DNA of 64,000 bases from the NCBI GenBank assembly GCA_027922465.2, contig BQMF02000169.1:682001-746000 (forward strand), in the 5' to 3' direction. Positions 33,201 to 43,530 of the stretch are shown here, piece after piece. Position numbers and translations under genes: made by a program. The notes below the pieces were generated by a model. That model did no database searches and had not been told where the DNA came from. It saw only the letters and a program-made list of their open reading frames with translations. Position 1 is the first letter of the stretch. The number at the start of each line of letters is the position of its first letter. Source of the stretch: Turritopsis dohrnii (Eukaryota > Cnidaria > Hydrozoa > Anthoathecata > Oceaniidae).

Positions 33201-36200
33201 TCGGGGTTCAATTCCCCTTGGCGGCGACTCAACATGCGTGAGTGAATATACCACAGCGTCGGCTCGACCCATGCCATGTGAGGGAAATTGGGTCGATGGT
33301 ACATTGGGTGTTGCAGGAGATCATCCAGGAAAGCACAGGTCCTTGATTGGGTTCGTGTCACTCATGAGTGTCAAATACTTCGGAGCATCCAACCTAAGCC
33401 GTGGCGCCACCTGGAAAACAGATGCAATAGCAGCTGAGTGTGGCCAGCCACGTAAATCAATACCTAACAGGGCGTTATAAGAATAATAGCAATAATAATA
33501 ACAAGTAAAAACTAACTAAAATGATACTGAAATCAAGTAGATCGCATGGTAAACGGAATCTATCACGAAACTTCGTAACCGATAACAACCTTCTCTGCAT
33601 GAATTTAGCATTTAAAATTAGGGAGATTCGTAAACTCGACGAGCCTGTTACACGAAAAAAATCAATTACTTGTGAGAATTCTTTTGAAACTGTCCTACTA
33701 AAACGGTACTTCAGAGATTTAAAGCCTTTTGTTGTATCAAAAGAAACATCATTACTTTGCACGCTTAATTGAAGTGTTGATGTGAAGTTTCTAATGACTT
33801 TGTAGGGAAAAATTCACGAACAACTCTACTAAGCTGTATACAATTCCCTACAAATCTATAGAAAAATAGTTTCGTGTAAACGAAACATGATTTTTCCGAA
33901 TCCCGCTAATAGTATTCGTTATGTGAAAACTTTGTTATTGTAGGAAATTAATCATAGATCAAGCAATACCTGAAAAAAGGGATTGAATCCGTATATATTG
34001 CATGGGTTCATCTTGGATTACTTCAAATCAAGTTTCGTACAACACTGTTAATCTAGAGATTCAGAGTAAATCCCGATGCTTATTCTTTTAATCATTTTTT
34101 GAGTAAACCAACCCCATGATGTTACTTTTTGAAGTGAAACACTGAGAAAATTCATTCCCGATAACAGTACGGGAATTACTTCAGCGTTTGTATTTTTCAT
34201 ATTTTCAAAAGCAAATGTTGCACTAATGTGAAATTTGTGACGAATTGTGTATAGACATAGAAATCTTTAGTTTTACCATTTAGACATGTCATATCTTATT
34301 ATAATATACGCAATCTTGTTTTGGAGAAAAATCTCGAAACGTTCGTTAACGGATGCTTGCTTTTTCCGTACAGTTGCTCCCCGTTAACTCGACCTCACGC
34401 TATCGCGACACCCGCTCAGATAAGTTCAGATATGAAAAATGGTACCAGGGGTTTAAAATCAAAGTGGAAGTGAAAACGAAGATTTCAAATTCAACAAATA
34501 CTAATTCGATGAAAAGATATGAGAAATTGTTTTTTGTTTCTTCTTTTCTTCCTTTTTTCGCCGCAGCGCAGCCTCAACCTGCTCCGACACCTTCAGGAAA
34601 TTGTAATCTTTGTTATGTGTGTATAAAGAATATCTTCTGATGGTGTTGACAGCAGCTAACATTTCTGGAAAGGTTGGCTGCGGTATTGAATCATCTTCAA
34701 CATAGATGGAATGGCCTGTTTCAATCAAAATCATGTGAATTTAAGAGATGGGGAAGGGATGCAGGTGGGTGGAATGTACATTTCACTTCGTTGACAGTAT
34801 CAAGCAATCAATGAACGTTAATTTTTGGAAACTTGTTGCATGATAAAAATATATTCCAAATTAAGAAATATATAAGTTTTTTTCTTTATTTCATTCTTCT
34901 TGGTACTGTCCGAATCTAATAAAAGCAAAATGTAGGGGTGGCAGGGGCAGTGAACCAAACCATTGCATTAAAAAATGCTGTGAGAGAAATCAGACATAGC
35001 CTTGGCGGCTAGTTGTTTAATGAATTCCTCGGTATTAACTAATCATTAGTATGATGTATACCAACCACCAATTTGTTTATCATGCAGAATATTTCTTCCT
35101 AGAGTATTCTTGCAACTTTCAACCATTCACCGAAGCTGAAGATGGAAGTAATTCTCACAACATTGGCCTGAAAAGTTCTGCTGAAATTTGTTATAAAGAC
35201 TGTGCAGATATGATCCAGACTTATAGCAAAATTAACAGTGCAATGTATCATAACAAGTATGGACATTGCCAATGCTTTGAAGATGTGAATGAAATTGAAG
35301 CTACCAAAGATAATGCTCAGGCATGCTTCTTGATACCACAATTACAAGGCTCTGACGGTAAGTGGCGTAATTTCATAATACACAATTAACTAATTTTTTC
35401 GCGACTACGTTTTGTCTTTTATGGTATTAGTTTTTAAAACGATGAACCACTCAAATACAGTTCCATGAATGCAAGACTTGGTGAGGACGCACGTTTCTGA
35501 TAGTATTTCCGACGGAGTTTGCAACTTTATCTTGGAAAGATGGATATAATTCATGGATCTAAAGGACAATGTAGCTTCACTCATTGCAGGTGTCTCCTGA
35601 ACGTATAAATTTGTCCTTAGCCTTAGGAAAAGGATTTCGGAAGATGTATTATTGAGACGGCCTAAATAGTCCTATAACGGCCTTCAGGTCGACAATGATA
35701 GAATGTTTTCAGAGTGTTTGAATATGAAAGTCCTTGGAATCTACACAAGACTTTGGAAATGTCTTCACTTAAACGCGATCTGACTTTCTTTTTGAATTTC
35801 TGTAGACGGCATAATTGCCCCTAATGAGCTATAAAATTCATCAAAGATAAACTAATTTACCCTCGAATATATACAAGAAATATACAAGAAAATTATAAGG
35901 AACATTTGTCCCTATACATTGAATAAGCATTTTAGTCTATTCAACAATAAAGCATTGGCATTTTAACTTTTCAGTTTGTGTGAACAAAGATACTAGATAC
36001 GGCTTAATGTAAAGCCCAATTCTTCAAACACTTGTAGCCTGAAAGGATGCCCAAGTCGCCCATCATTTTCTTCAAGAATTGGTATTTGAAAATATTCCCC
36101 AATGTTGAAAGAAAGATCATCTTCGATCAATTTATTCCTGAAGCTGCTGGAATTGTGTTATTCCGAAACTAATCTAAGCAACCTGTTTGCACCAATGTAA

Positions 36201-37864
36201 AAAGTTGATACATAGCTTCCTCGATTGGTACTGTTGGCAAGTCATATGTACGGGCGTAATCTCGGTTTACGCGAACAGAAAGACATTCAATGTTCTCTTT
36301 AATTGCTGTCAGCAATATCATTTTCTTCAGGCACACACGTTGTGTGTAAAATGAACTTAAATCCCAAAGAAGTTTTCCAAGTCCCACCCACCATTCATTC
36401 TTCCACTCTCATCTCTTTAGTCTAATACTTTCTTCAGAATGCACAAGCTGCAGATAAAAACTAGGCTACATGATGACCACAATTCGGTACCGACAAAGAT
36501 AGATACCATGACTTACGAATGTAAACATGATTCATTGAATAGTAACATGAATTTATCAAATGATAAAAACTGATTGGACAAAAAACAATGCACATCGACT
36601 GTAACTTTTAAATAAAAGTGATTCTCAATTTGAATTTGAGACTTTCCTCTTTCCTTTTGACAAACACCTACAAATGTGATTTTTTTAACGCAAAAGCAAC
36701 ATCATTTTTTTATCATTTTTTTGGTGCAGCGAATTTCGCTTCTGAAGAATGCAGAGATTTGTGTATAGAAATGAAAGCGATGGATCGTAAAACATCGGGT
36801 GTGATATCAGAATCAACATCTTGAATGTTCTTGTGATGCCGGAGACTTAGTCTTTATCCCAATTTGCCAATTGTAGTTTTCAAACATACTCACCTTAATC
36901 TGCTTTAAAATTGAATCACAAAATCTAAAATAAACTTCAGTTGCGTCGGTGACGTCACGAAAACACTTCATTTTCCAGCATAACATAGACTTTGGTCCTT
37001 ACAAAAGCAAATAATCAAATGAAAAGTAGGTCAATTGAAATTTTGTTTTTCATTTTTCATTTCTTTTAATCGTTCACTTACATTGGAGAGGAAAGAAACC
37101 CAATAGGATCATGGTTGGAGCTTGCCTGGACAATAGAATCCATTATTGGTTGATTTTCGTTTGAGACACGCTTTTTTGTAATGCATTATCAATTTCCATT
37201 TCTTTCTTAATCTCAAAGGGCAAATTTGTTGAAAAATCACTGCAAAGGAGTGCCTTTCTATAAAAATTCCGTCAAAAAAGATAAATATCAGGATAAGCAG
37301 GACTAGACCCAGAATTAGCAAAATATAACAGACATAAATAAATGACAGGATTTAATTACCTCATAGCATACACTTACAAATGCGATTTCTTGGATACCAG
37401 AACTGATGATGCTACTTATCAAATTCCTTCAACGAATACTTCCGAAGAATGCAAAGATTTGTGTATAGAATTGAAAGCAATGGATCCTAAAATCTTAGGT
37501 GTTAAGTATGGCAAGCAGACTGGATACTGTGGTTGTGATGCTGGAAAAGCAGAAGATCCTGATGGCGACAGTAGTAGTCGATATATATTTTGCTACTTAA
37601 TACCTCAATGTAATTAGTTTTCGTTCAAGAAACGTTTTGTCCGTTTTCTATGAAGGAAAGAAAACCGAGGAACGTCTTTCGTTAATCTTTTCTGATATCA
37701 ATTTATTTTGTTTAGCTAAACCAAGTTGCGATAAAATCAAAATTGTAGCACCAAGTGGATCTGTAGTGGAAAGATGTCGCATTAACAACAGTGGGAACGA
37801 TCTTCATCAAACAGCAATGATAATTGTTTTATTTCTAATCTTTTATATGCTTTCAGTCTTTTGA
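30291..37864 (+). CDS. Secreted GPI-anchored protein with two six-cysteine PAN/WSC-like domains (4 exons)
   Basis: My model joins exons 30291-30354, 35103-35357, 37367-37609 and 37716-37864, giving 236 residues. Exon 1 encodes a signal peptide (MSKTLWVLLNVMICYTEVIA) and ends at GTAAGT. Exons 2 and 3 each encode one domain with the same order of six cysteines: C, then C-x3-C, then C-x-C, then C followed by (F/Y)LIPQ. Exon 4 has one more Cys pair, an NNSGND stretch and a hydrophobic tail (TAMIIVLFLIFYMLSVF), the form of a GPI-attachment signal. All three introns are phase 1, which supports the model and makes the domain exons freely duplicable. The spacing resembles small PAN/apple or WSC-type extracellular modules that bind glycans or proteins; ligand unknown. 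The third donor (GTAATT) is weak, and additional exons could exist. Confidence 0.7.
30814..32652. mobile_element. AACGTTGAA-rich element B (inside intron 1)
   Basis: CCCAATGGGTACGCGACGTT at the left pairs imperfectly with the right end, which reads ACGTTCGCGTGCCCACTGGG. About 430 bp at the left and 300 bp at the right are packed with AACGTTGAA, CAACGTTG and similar motifs. The ~1-kb middle is noncoding. The form of the ends (CCCA-GG-AC-C-ACGTT) parallels element A, so the two are likely related families. It lies in the first intron of the cysteine-rich gene. Confidence 0.82.
33153..33510 (+). mobile_element. tRNA-derived SINE
   Basis: The head is a degenerate tRNA with acceptor arms 33155-33161 and 33219-33225, box A TAGTATAGTGG and box B GGTTCAATTCC in normal spacing, i.e. 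an internal RNA polymerase III promoter. The anticodon loop is two bases too long and the acceptor stem has a mismatch, so it is not a working tRNA. A ~250-bp tRNA-unrelated body follows, then an (AATAAT)-type tail. A 178-codon open frame overlapping it is incidental. I could not define a target duplication. Confidence 0.85.
34371..34740 (-). mobile_element. Pogo/Tigger remnant with one terminus
   Basis: The left end reads CAGTTGCTCCCCGTTAACTC, preceded by TA, and continues CTATCGCGAC, which fits a pogo-type terminus. The opposite terminus is not found. Inside, the minus strand holds a transposase C-terminal fragment. It lies in intron 1 of the cysteine-rich gene. Confidence 0.6.
34501..34734 (-). 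pseudogene. Pogo/Tigger transposase C-terminal fragment
   Basis: The frame contains IPQPTFPEMLAAVNTIRRY and FLKVSEQVEAALRRKK. Pogo-family transposases commonly end with such a short helix pair (Pro … Glu-Ala-Leu-x-x-Ile-x-x-Leu-Arg-Arg) followed by a basic tail. There is no catalytic domain. The assignment rests on this one motif plus the adjoining terminus. Confidence 0.55.
36663..36870 (+). pseudogene. Decayed duplicate of the third-exon domain
   Basis: The segment matches exon 3 of the cysteine-rich gene: TYKCDF, then ASEECRDLCIEMKAMDRK, then in a shifted frame CSCDAG and FIPICQL. The acceptor AG is lost (GACAAACACC in place of CATAGCATACAC), there is an indel in the middle, and a stop follows. 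It lies in the intron before the working exon, so it is a tandem exon duplicate that has died. Confidence 0.8.
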
Positions 37865-39168
37865 TGGGAATTGAAATTCATATCAGCCTCGTTCCCATAC
37901 GAACCGACAAAACTATGAGTACTTCAATCATAAAAATGATTGCACTTTGCCGTTAGATAAGCACACTCACATATAATCGAGGTAGCTACTTTAGACACAG
38001 ATCAATTAAAACTTGTTCCATAGTTCTTACTTAGTATTTCTTCACAAACTTTTGATGGGTAAATCTGACGATAAAGTAGTCAAATAGGACAACACTGGCT
38101 TTTAGAATTCCAAGGGGATGAAGCCCTAGTAAATCCCAGACGCTTTTGTAAAATTCAACACTTATCCCGTGTTTTATTGTTAGCCATGTTCTGTAATTTT
38201 TCTGTAAAATCTTTTAGATCTACGCTTACTCGGAGGCAGATACAGAACAATTTCAATCTTTGGGGAAGAGTGCACTGTTATTAAGTTTCCTGCTTAGTAA
38301 TTACACGTTGTTTCTCCTTTTCTTAATAACTTTGTTCTCCTCCAGGGGGTTTCTTCTTATTTTTTGATATTTCTTTGTACACACATCGTTTGGATGACCT
38401 CGTCTCCAATTATGTATTCCATTCTCTCCATTCACCTCGATCTGGATTTTTATAAGATTTTTCTTTTATAACTTGAACTCTATTAAAGCAGTGAGGTTTT
38501 TCTCTTAGTTGTTTTTGTTGTATTTTATTCGATTTTTTCCCATTTTTTTTTTTTTTTTAGCACGAATGTTTTTTTGTAGTTTCTTTCAAAGACTTCTTTT
38601 AAGAGATGACAAAAAAATATAAGAGATTCCTAACTAATCCTAGTCAACACAATACGTCTTTTCAGGACCAGTTGAGTCGTCTCTAAGACGCCCTCAACTA
38701 GTCTCCAAATCAAAAATTCTTTACATATCACAGAAACCGTTAAGTAAATTACAGCTAAATAAATTAAATAAACAAGAGGCCATAAGGCCTGAAGGTAAGA
38801 AATGTTGCACTGTAAAGCAAAGTGGAAAACATTTGCGCTCCAAAAAGGTCAAATAAGAATTCCAGAATGATAACTAAAGTGACAGTGATTAAAGGTATAA
38901 GAAGATAGCTGCCATCTCACAATTGAGTGCATGTACCAGTGTATATCATTGGAACAAGTTAATTCAATAAAATCTTAATCATATAAATTTAAGGATGCAA
39001 ATAATTCACTCAAATATTATGCTAATAGACCATAACTTTTGCTAGTCTTTGTGTCACCGAATTAAAATAAAGTGATGACAAAAAAGTACTTACCTCATTT
39101 GTAGTTGTTTACACATAGAATTAATCTTATAAAAAAAGACTTTCACATACAGTTTTATCTATGCTATC
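37865..39168. other. Noncoding stretch downstream of the cysteine-rich gene
   Basis: No gene is supported. A hairpin AGTTGAGTCGTCT / AGACGCCCTCAACT lies at ~38671-38701. Confidence 0.4.
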
Positions 39169-39171
39169 TAA

Positions 39172-39322
39172 AGGCGAAGATAATTGTCCACGTACCGGAC
39201 CGGATCGGTTCGCAAAACAATAAATCACGTGAAAATATTCCGTAAAATTTTCACCTGGTCTATTGTTTAGCGAACCGATCTAGTCCGGTCTGCGGACAAT
39301 TATCCGAAGTGGATATTCGCCT
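39172..39322. mobile_element. Palindromic PIF/Harbinger-like MITE, TAA duplication
   Basis: The 151-bp element has ends AGGCGAAGATAATTGTCCAC and its imperfect inverse, flanked by TAA on both sides. Internal GGACCGGATCGGTTCGC is mirrored. It is noncoding and shares the GGACCGGATCG motif with the 20.0-kb MITE. Confidence 0.87.
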
Positions 39323-39325
39323 TAA

Positions 39326-40639
39326 GGACATATATTCTGTAAAGGCATTTTCCTTTATTTTCAAGATTTTATTAGTCATTTTCAGTTTGTTTACACGTTC
39401 TCTGTGGTTTTTCATTTTGGTCTTTATTTTTCATGTTTTTAAGTGTTTTTTTTATTTGTTTGGGTTTTTATGCCAATTTCTGTGTCATTTTGTTCTGTAG
39501 TGTATGTCATATCTAGGTCAGTATTTTATTTTATTAATTTATCAATTTTGGTCAGTATTTTCTAGGTCTGTATTTTATATATGTGGTTTTCTAATTTCTC
39601 ACTATAAATTATATACACTTTCACTTTTCTGTCATCAATTCAAAGAGTGGTCATGGAATCAACATACTTTCATCAACAATATTGAAAAGAATTGACTATC
39701 AATTAAGTATATTCATATTATTAAAACGAAGCTTTTCGTAAGTAAACTTACATCATTAAGCTTAAGAAAATAAAAGAAACTAGCGGTCATGCAGAAATAC
39801 AGAGTAAAAAATATTGACGACAGAAAAAAAATATATATAAGTGTCGAAATCAAAACAAATATATAAATGCGATTGACTATAGATAAATAAAGAGACTCAT
39901 GTTGATTCCGTATGGGTAATTTTTTTCATTAGAATATTGGATGAGTAGACAATATTCCATGTGATATAAGGTTTATAAACAGTACTGTGTTTTTGCTTGA
40001 TAATTACTTACATCAACAAACACAGAATAGGTAATAAAATGCTTCATAAACTTAAAGATGTTTTCACGTTACTTGGATGAATATTAATGACAATAGCACA
40101 AATACTTATATACACCCATATTACAGCACATTATATTTGTCATCCATTTTTGTGTGCCATTCAATTTAATTTTTAGTTGTTTATAGACATTGGTTAACAT
40201 TGAAATCTCGTCTATATTGGTGGATGGAATTACAAAACTGGATCACAAATAACATATTCATATACAATATAAGATAGGCTCTTGGAGGCAGCAGAGCTCT
40301 CGTATCTCCATAGGTCTAACACTAAACACAAAATCAGCTAGCTAATCGTAGGATCACTACATACAGTCATGAGCAGGGAAACTCAGCGGTATATAATCAC
40401 ATGATCATTCATAATATACAGTCATAATATTAAGAATTCCTTTGCTTCTCTGGCAGAAAAAACTGCAGAATTGATCTGTATTTCCTTCGACTTGACACGG
40501 AATACAAAACAAACTGCCCTCTGTGTGTGCGTGTATTTCAAATTTGAAGGAGGCCGCACTCACCCTGATTAAATAGTTATGATTTGTTTTTGCTAATTCA
40601 TTCATTAGGTTTATTCGTAAATAATAATCTACATCACCT
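39326..40639. other. Noncoding AT-rich stretch
   Basis: Only short random frames; nothing supported. Confidence 0.4.
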
Positions 40640-40664
40640 AAACGTATAAAAAGATAATAAGATA

Positions 40665-40901
40665 TTAGATTTTGTTTTTTACAACTTTTGTGATAATTTT
40701 ATTCCATTCATTTGTATTTTCTTTGGTTAGACGTTCTGCATCTGTCCACGAAAAGTTCATTTTCTTCAGATCTTCCTTTATCTTGGATATCCACGTCGTT
40801 TTGGGCTTTCCGCCGGGTGGTCTCGAATACGGCGATAGCCCATACCGATTGCTTTTTTGACTGGTACATCTTCTGCCATATTCATTAGTTTCCCGAACCA
40901 C
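40665..40901 (-). pseudogene. LINE C-terminal tail fragment
   Basis: The frame contains SRPPGGKPKTTWISKIKEDL and later WTDAERLTKENTNEWNKII. Many LINE polyproteins end with this type of segment: a basic Gly-(R/K)-Pro-Lys-x-x-Trp followed by a helix ending in Trp. It is in a different frame from the reverse transcriptase, and a Met at the start is incidental. Confidence 0.7.
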
Positions 40902-41124
40902 TTCAGCCGCCGAACAGTGATCTTATTTCTCCAGCTTTGAGTACCGGTTCTTCAGTAAAGTTCCTCGTTGCTCAGAGTGTTCGGCCATTTGATGTTAAAA
41001 ACATATTTTCTATAATTAATTTACGATGGAATGCATCTATTGATATTTCGTGGCTCTTATTTAATGTCCAGATTTCTGAATTGTACAAAAATATTGGCTT
41101 GACATAGGTCTCTATCTAGCACTT

Positions 41125-42222
41125 TCATTTTTTGTTTTTGAAAAGATGTTCAAGATTGTTTGCGGCATTTATAGCCAATGATTTTCTTCTTTTGACTTCT
41201 TCGTCAGTATCGAGGAGTGATCCAAGTAATTTGCATTTCTTCCACGAGTTGTTTTTTCGGTTAATTACATATCTTTCAGTCTTACTATCGTTTATTTGTA
41301 AGCCTTTATCTGATAGCTTCATGATTTTCTCTCGTTCGTATCTGCGGATATTATTGAGATCACTACTTATGTCATCAGCATACTCCATGTTGATGGTGGC
41401 GTGTTGGACTTGAGTGCATTGTGAGTAATTGTGTTCGCAAATTTCTTCTGGGATTTCGTGTATGTTGATGTTTCTCTGACTGTAGTGATGGTCATGGAGA
41501 TTGTTGGCTGTTGGTTCACCAAGTGATTTTGATAGGTAGTATGTAAACTCATTTGCACTTGCGCAATCGCCTTGGGGAGCACCAGTATCTGTGATGAAAG
41601 TTTGACTGAAACTGTGTCTACATCTCACTGCTAGTGTAACTTCTAGCATTTTCTTGACTACATGGAGTTCATCCGCATTTATCGTATTTTGCAGGAACTC
41701 GATCATTGTTTTTCGTTGTATGCTGTCAAAAGCTTTGCTCATGTCTAAGAGCTTTAGGTACACTGTTTCATTTTTTGAGTTAACTGTTCTTTCAATAACT
41801 GTTTTCGCTGCAAACACATGTTCCGTTGTTGACCTTCCTTTTCAATATGCTGCTTGGGATGATGGTGTTTCCCTGTCCATCTTGTCGTCTATTCTTCCCA
41901 TCATGGCAACAGCTAGGATTTTTCGAAGCGTTGTTAGCAGAACTATCGGGTGTAGACTGGTAACTGATCCTCTTGGTTTCCTTGGTTTCTGAAGTGGTAC
42001 TAGGATGCCGTGGTTGATCTTGATTGGGCATTGACCATGGGAAGCAACTCTGTTAAAAATACGTGCGATGTGATGGAATATATCGTCAGGGGCATGTTTT
42101 ATCAGTTCAATAGGTATGTCGTCACATCCTGGTGATTTGTTGACTTTCAATTTTGATACCGCTTTCTTTATCTCAGCTGTCGTAAATGGTTTTGTCATCG
42201 GTGTTGGTTGTATGTCGGGCAT
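41125..42222 (-). pseudogene. LINE reverse transcriptase remnant
   Basis: The fingers region reads FTTAEIKKAVSKLKVNKSPG, then SPGCDDIPIELIKH, FNRVASHGQCP and LVPLQKP. After an in-frame stop at ~41842 the palm follows with LLDMSKAFDSI (first catalytic Asp), GAPQGDCAS and MEYADDISSDL (Tyr-Ala-Asp-Asp). The thumb continues to KCKLLGSLLDTDEEV. This block keeps its catalytic residues but not a continuous frame. It would copy element RNA at a nicked target. Confidence 0.9.
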
Positions 42223-42749
42223 TGGTTCAGCGTTTTTGTAGAATATTTTGAAATGATTCTCGATTGTTCTTGCTCATCGGTCGTTTGTCCATCGTTTGAT
42301 GATATAACTAGTAGTGTTTTCGGTTTCATTTTGTTTATCTGCTTGACTGCATCATACATTTTTTCATTTTCATTTTGATTTGTTTCTAGAGTGTTCAAGA
42401 TTGATCTCATTTTCATATTTTCTTCGATCCTTCTTTCACGATGGATTTCTGTTAAAATACGGTTACGATGCTTTTTTCAGCATAGCCTTAATGTTGTCGT
42501 CACTAGAGGATTCGATCTGCTTTTGGACGTTTTGCTGCATATCTGATAGCATAATGATATCTGCATTTTTGGATTTTTTTGATCGTTTGACATACTCTAC
42601 ATTTGTTTCAGCTGATGTTTTGAGGATGTTTGCTATAGATGTCCAATGTTCTTGATTATCAATAAAGTTTGACTGTAGATTTTTCATTTCGTTTGCTACT
42701 GATTCTTTGTAATTACTCTTTACTTCTGGTATGGCAAGCTAGTTAACAT

Positions 42750-43527
42750 CTATTCGTTTGATTGGTTTTGTTGGTCTTTATAACTGGGTATATATGGTAT
42801 ATTGTGATCAGATATGGCAATTCTATCAATAATCGATTTACAGTCAGTTATTTTGATGGATTTGATGTTGTTTCTGACAAGGATATAGTCAATTTGATTT
42901 CGGTACGGATTCTTCCTTTGTTTATTGGTCTTTGAGTCAATGATGTTCTTGTAGGCTGCTGGTGTAGGCTTGCCATGCTTTTTGATGTATTGTTTTGTGT
43001 TTGAAGAATGTGTTTGTAATGCGAAGATTGTGTATGTCACAGAGTTCTATTAATCTTTCGCCGTTCTCGTTGATTTTGCTTTTGGCATATTTTCCGATGA
43101 TCTTGGATAGAGATATATATGTCTATTTAGCATTTTCGTTTTTGCGTTGAAATCCCCGCCGATCACAAGCACGTCATTTTTACCTATCTTATTGATAATA
43201 TCTGATAGGTTTTGATAGAAAGTTCGTGTTTTGTTGTCGATTCGTTTGTTGGTGCATAAACGCTGATGAAAATGTACTTGGTTTTACCTAATTTTACTGT
43301 CAGAAGACTAATCCTTATTAGGTTGAAAGTCACGTTACTGCTCTCTCAGTTACTATAAAGCCAGTTCCACCATACGAACTCGATTTATGACCGGAGTTGA
43401 AGAAATGCAGCGTTGTTCCGTTTGAAGATTCGATTTTGTATACTCCATCGCCTTTGATCCGCGTTTCTTCAATCATCATTACAGTTAATTTATTATGGTG
43501 TATGAAATCGTCTGCCAGGCTCGACAT
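42750..43527 (-). pseudogene. LINE APE-type endonuclease remnant
   Basis: From 43527 leftward: MMIEETRIKGDGVYKIES, HFFNSGHKSSSYGGTGFIV, then after a frame change NDVLVIGGDFNAK near 43150 and finally ISDHNIPYIPSY at ~42790. These are the Glu-Thr, Gly-Asp-Phe-Asn and Ser-Asp-His motifs of AP-endonuclease-like LINE nucleases, in order. Two or more indels break the frame. The region 42195-42687 between endonuclease and reverse transcriptase is a linker with no domain I can name. Confidence 0.88.
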
Positions 43528-43530
43528 TTT

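Larger units (their letters stand above)
40640..43530 (-). mobile_element. Broken APE-type non-LTR retrotransposon (LINE)
   Basis: The minus strand reads endonuclease, reverse transcriptase, then a C-terminal tail in correct order over ~2.9 kb. Reading frames change at least four times and there is an in-frame stop at the start of the palm, so it cannot be active. The clade is not assigned. The 5' ORF and a clean 3' tail are missing. Confidence 0.9.

Noticed and set aside
33155..33226. A functional tRNA gene
   Set aside because: The anticodon loop is too long, the acceptor and T stems have mismatches, and a SINE body and A/T tail follow. It is a SINE head.
32944..33480. 178-codon frame over the SINE
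   Set aside because: It runs through the pol III SINE head and body; no domain is present and the frame depends on the SINE sequence.
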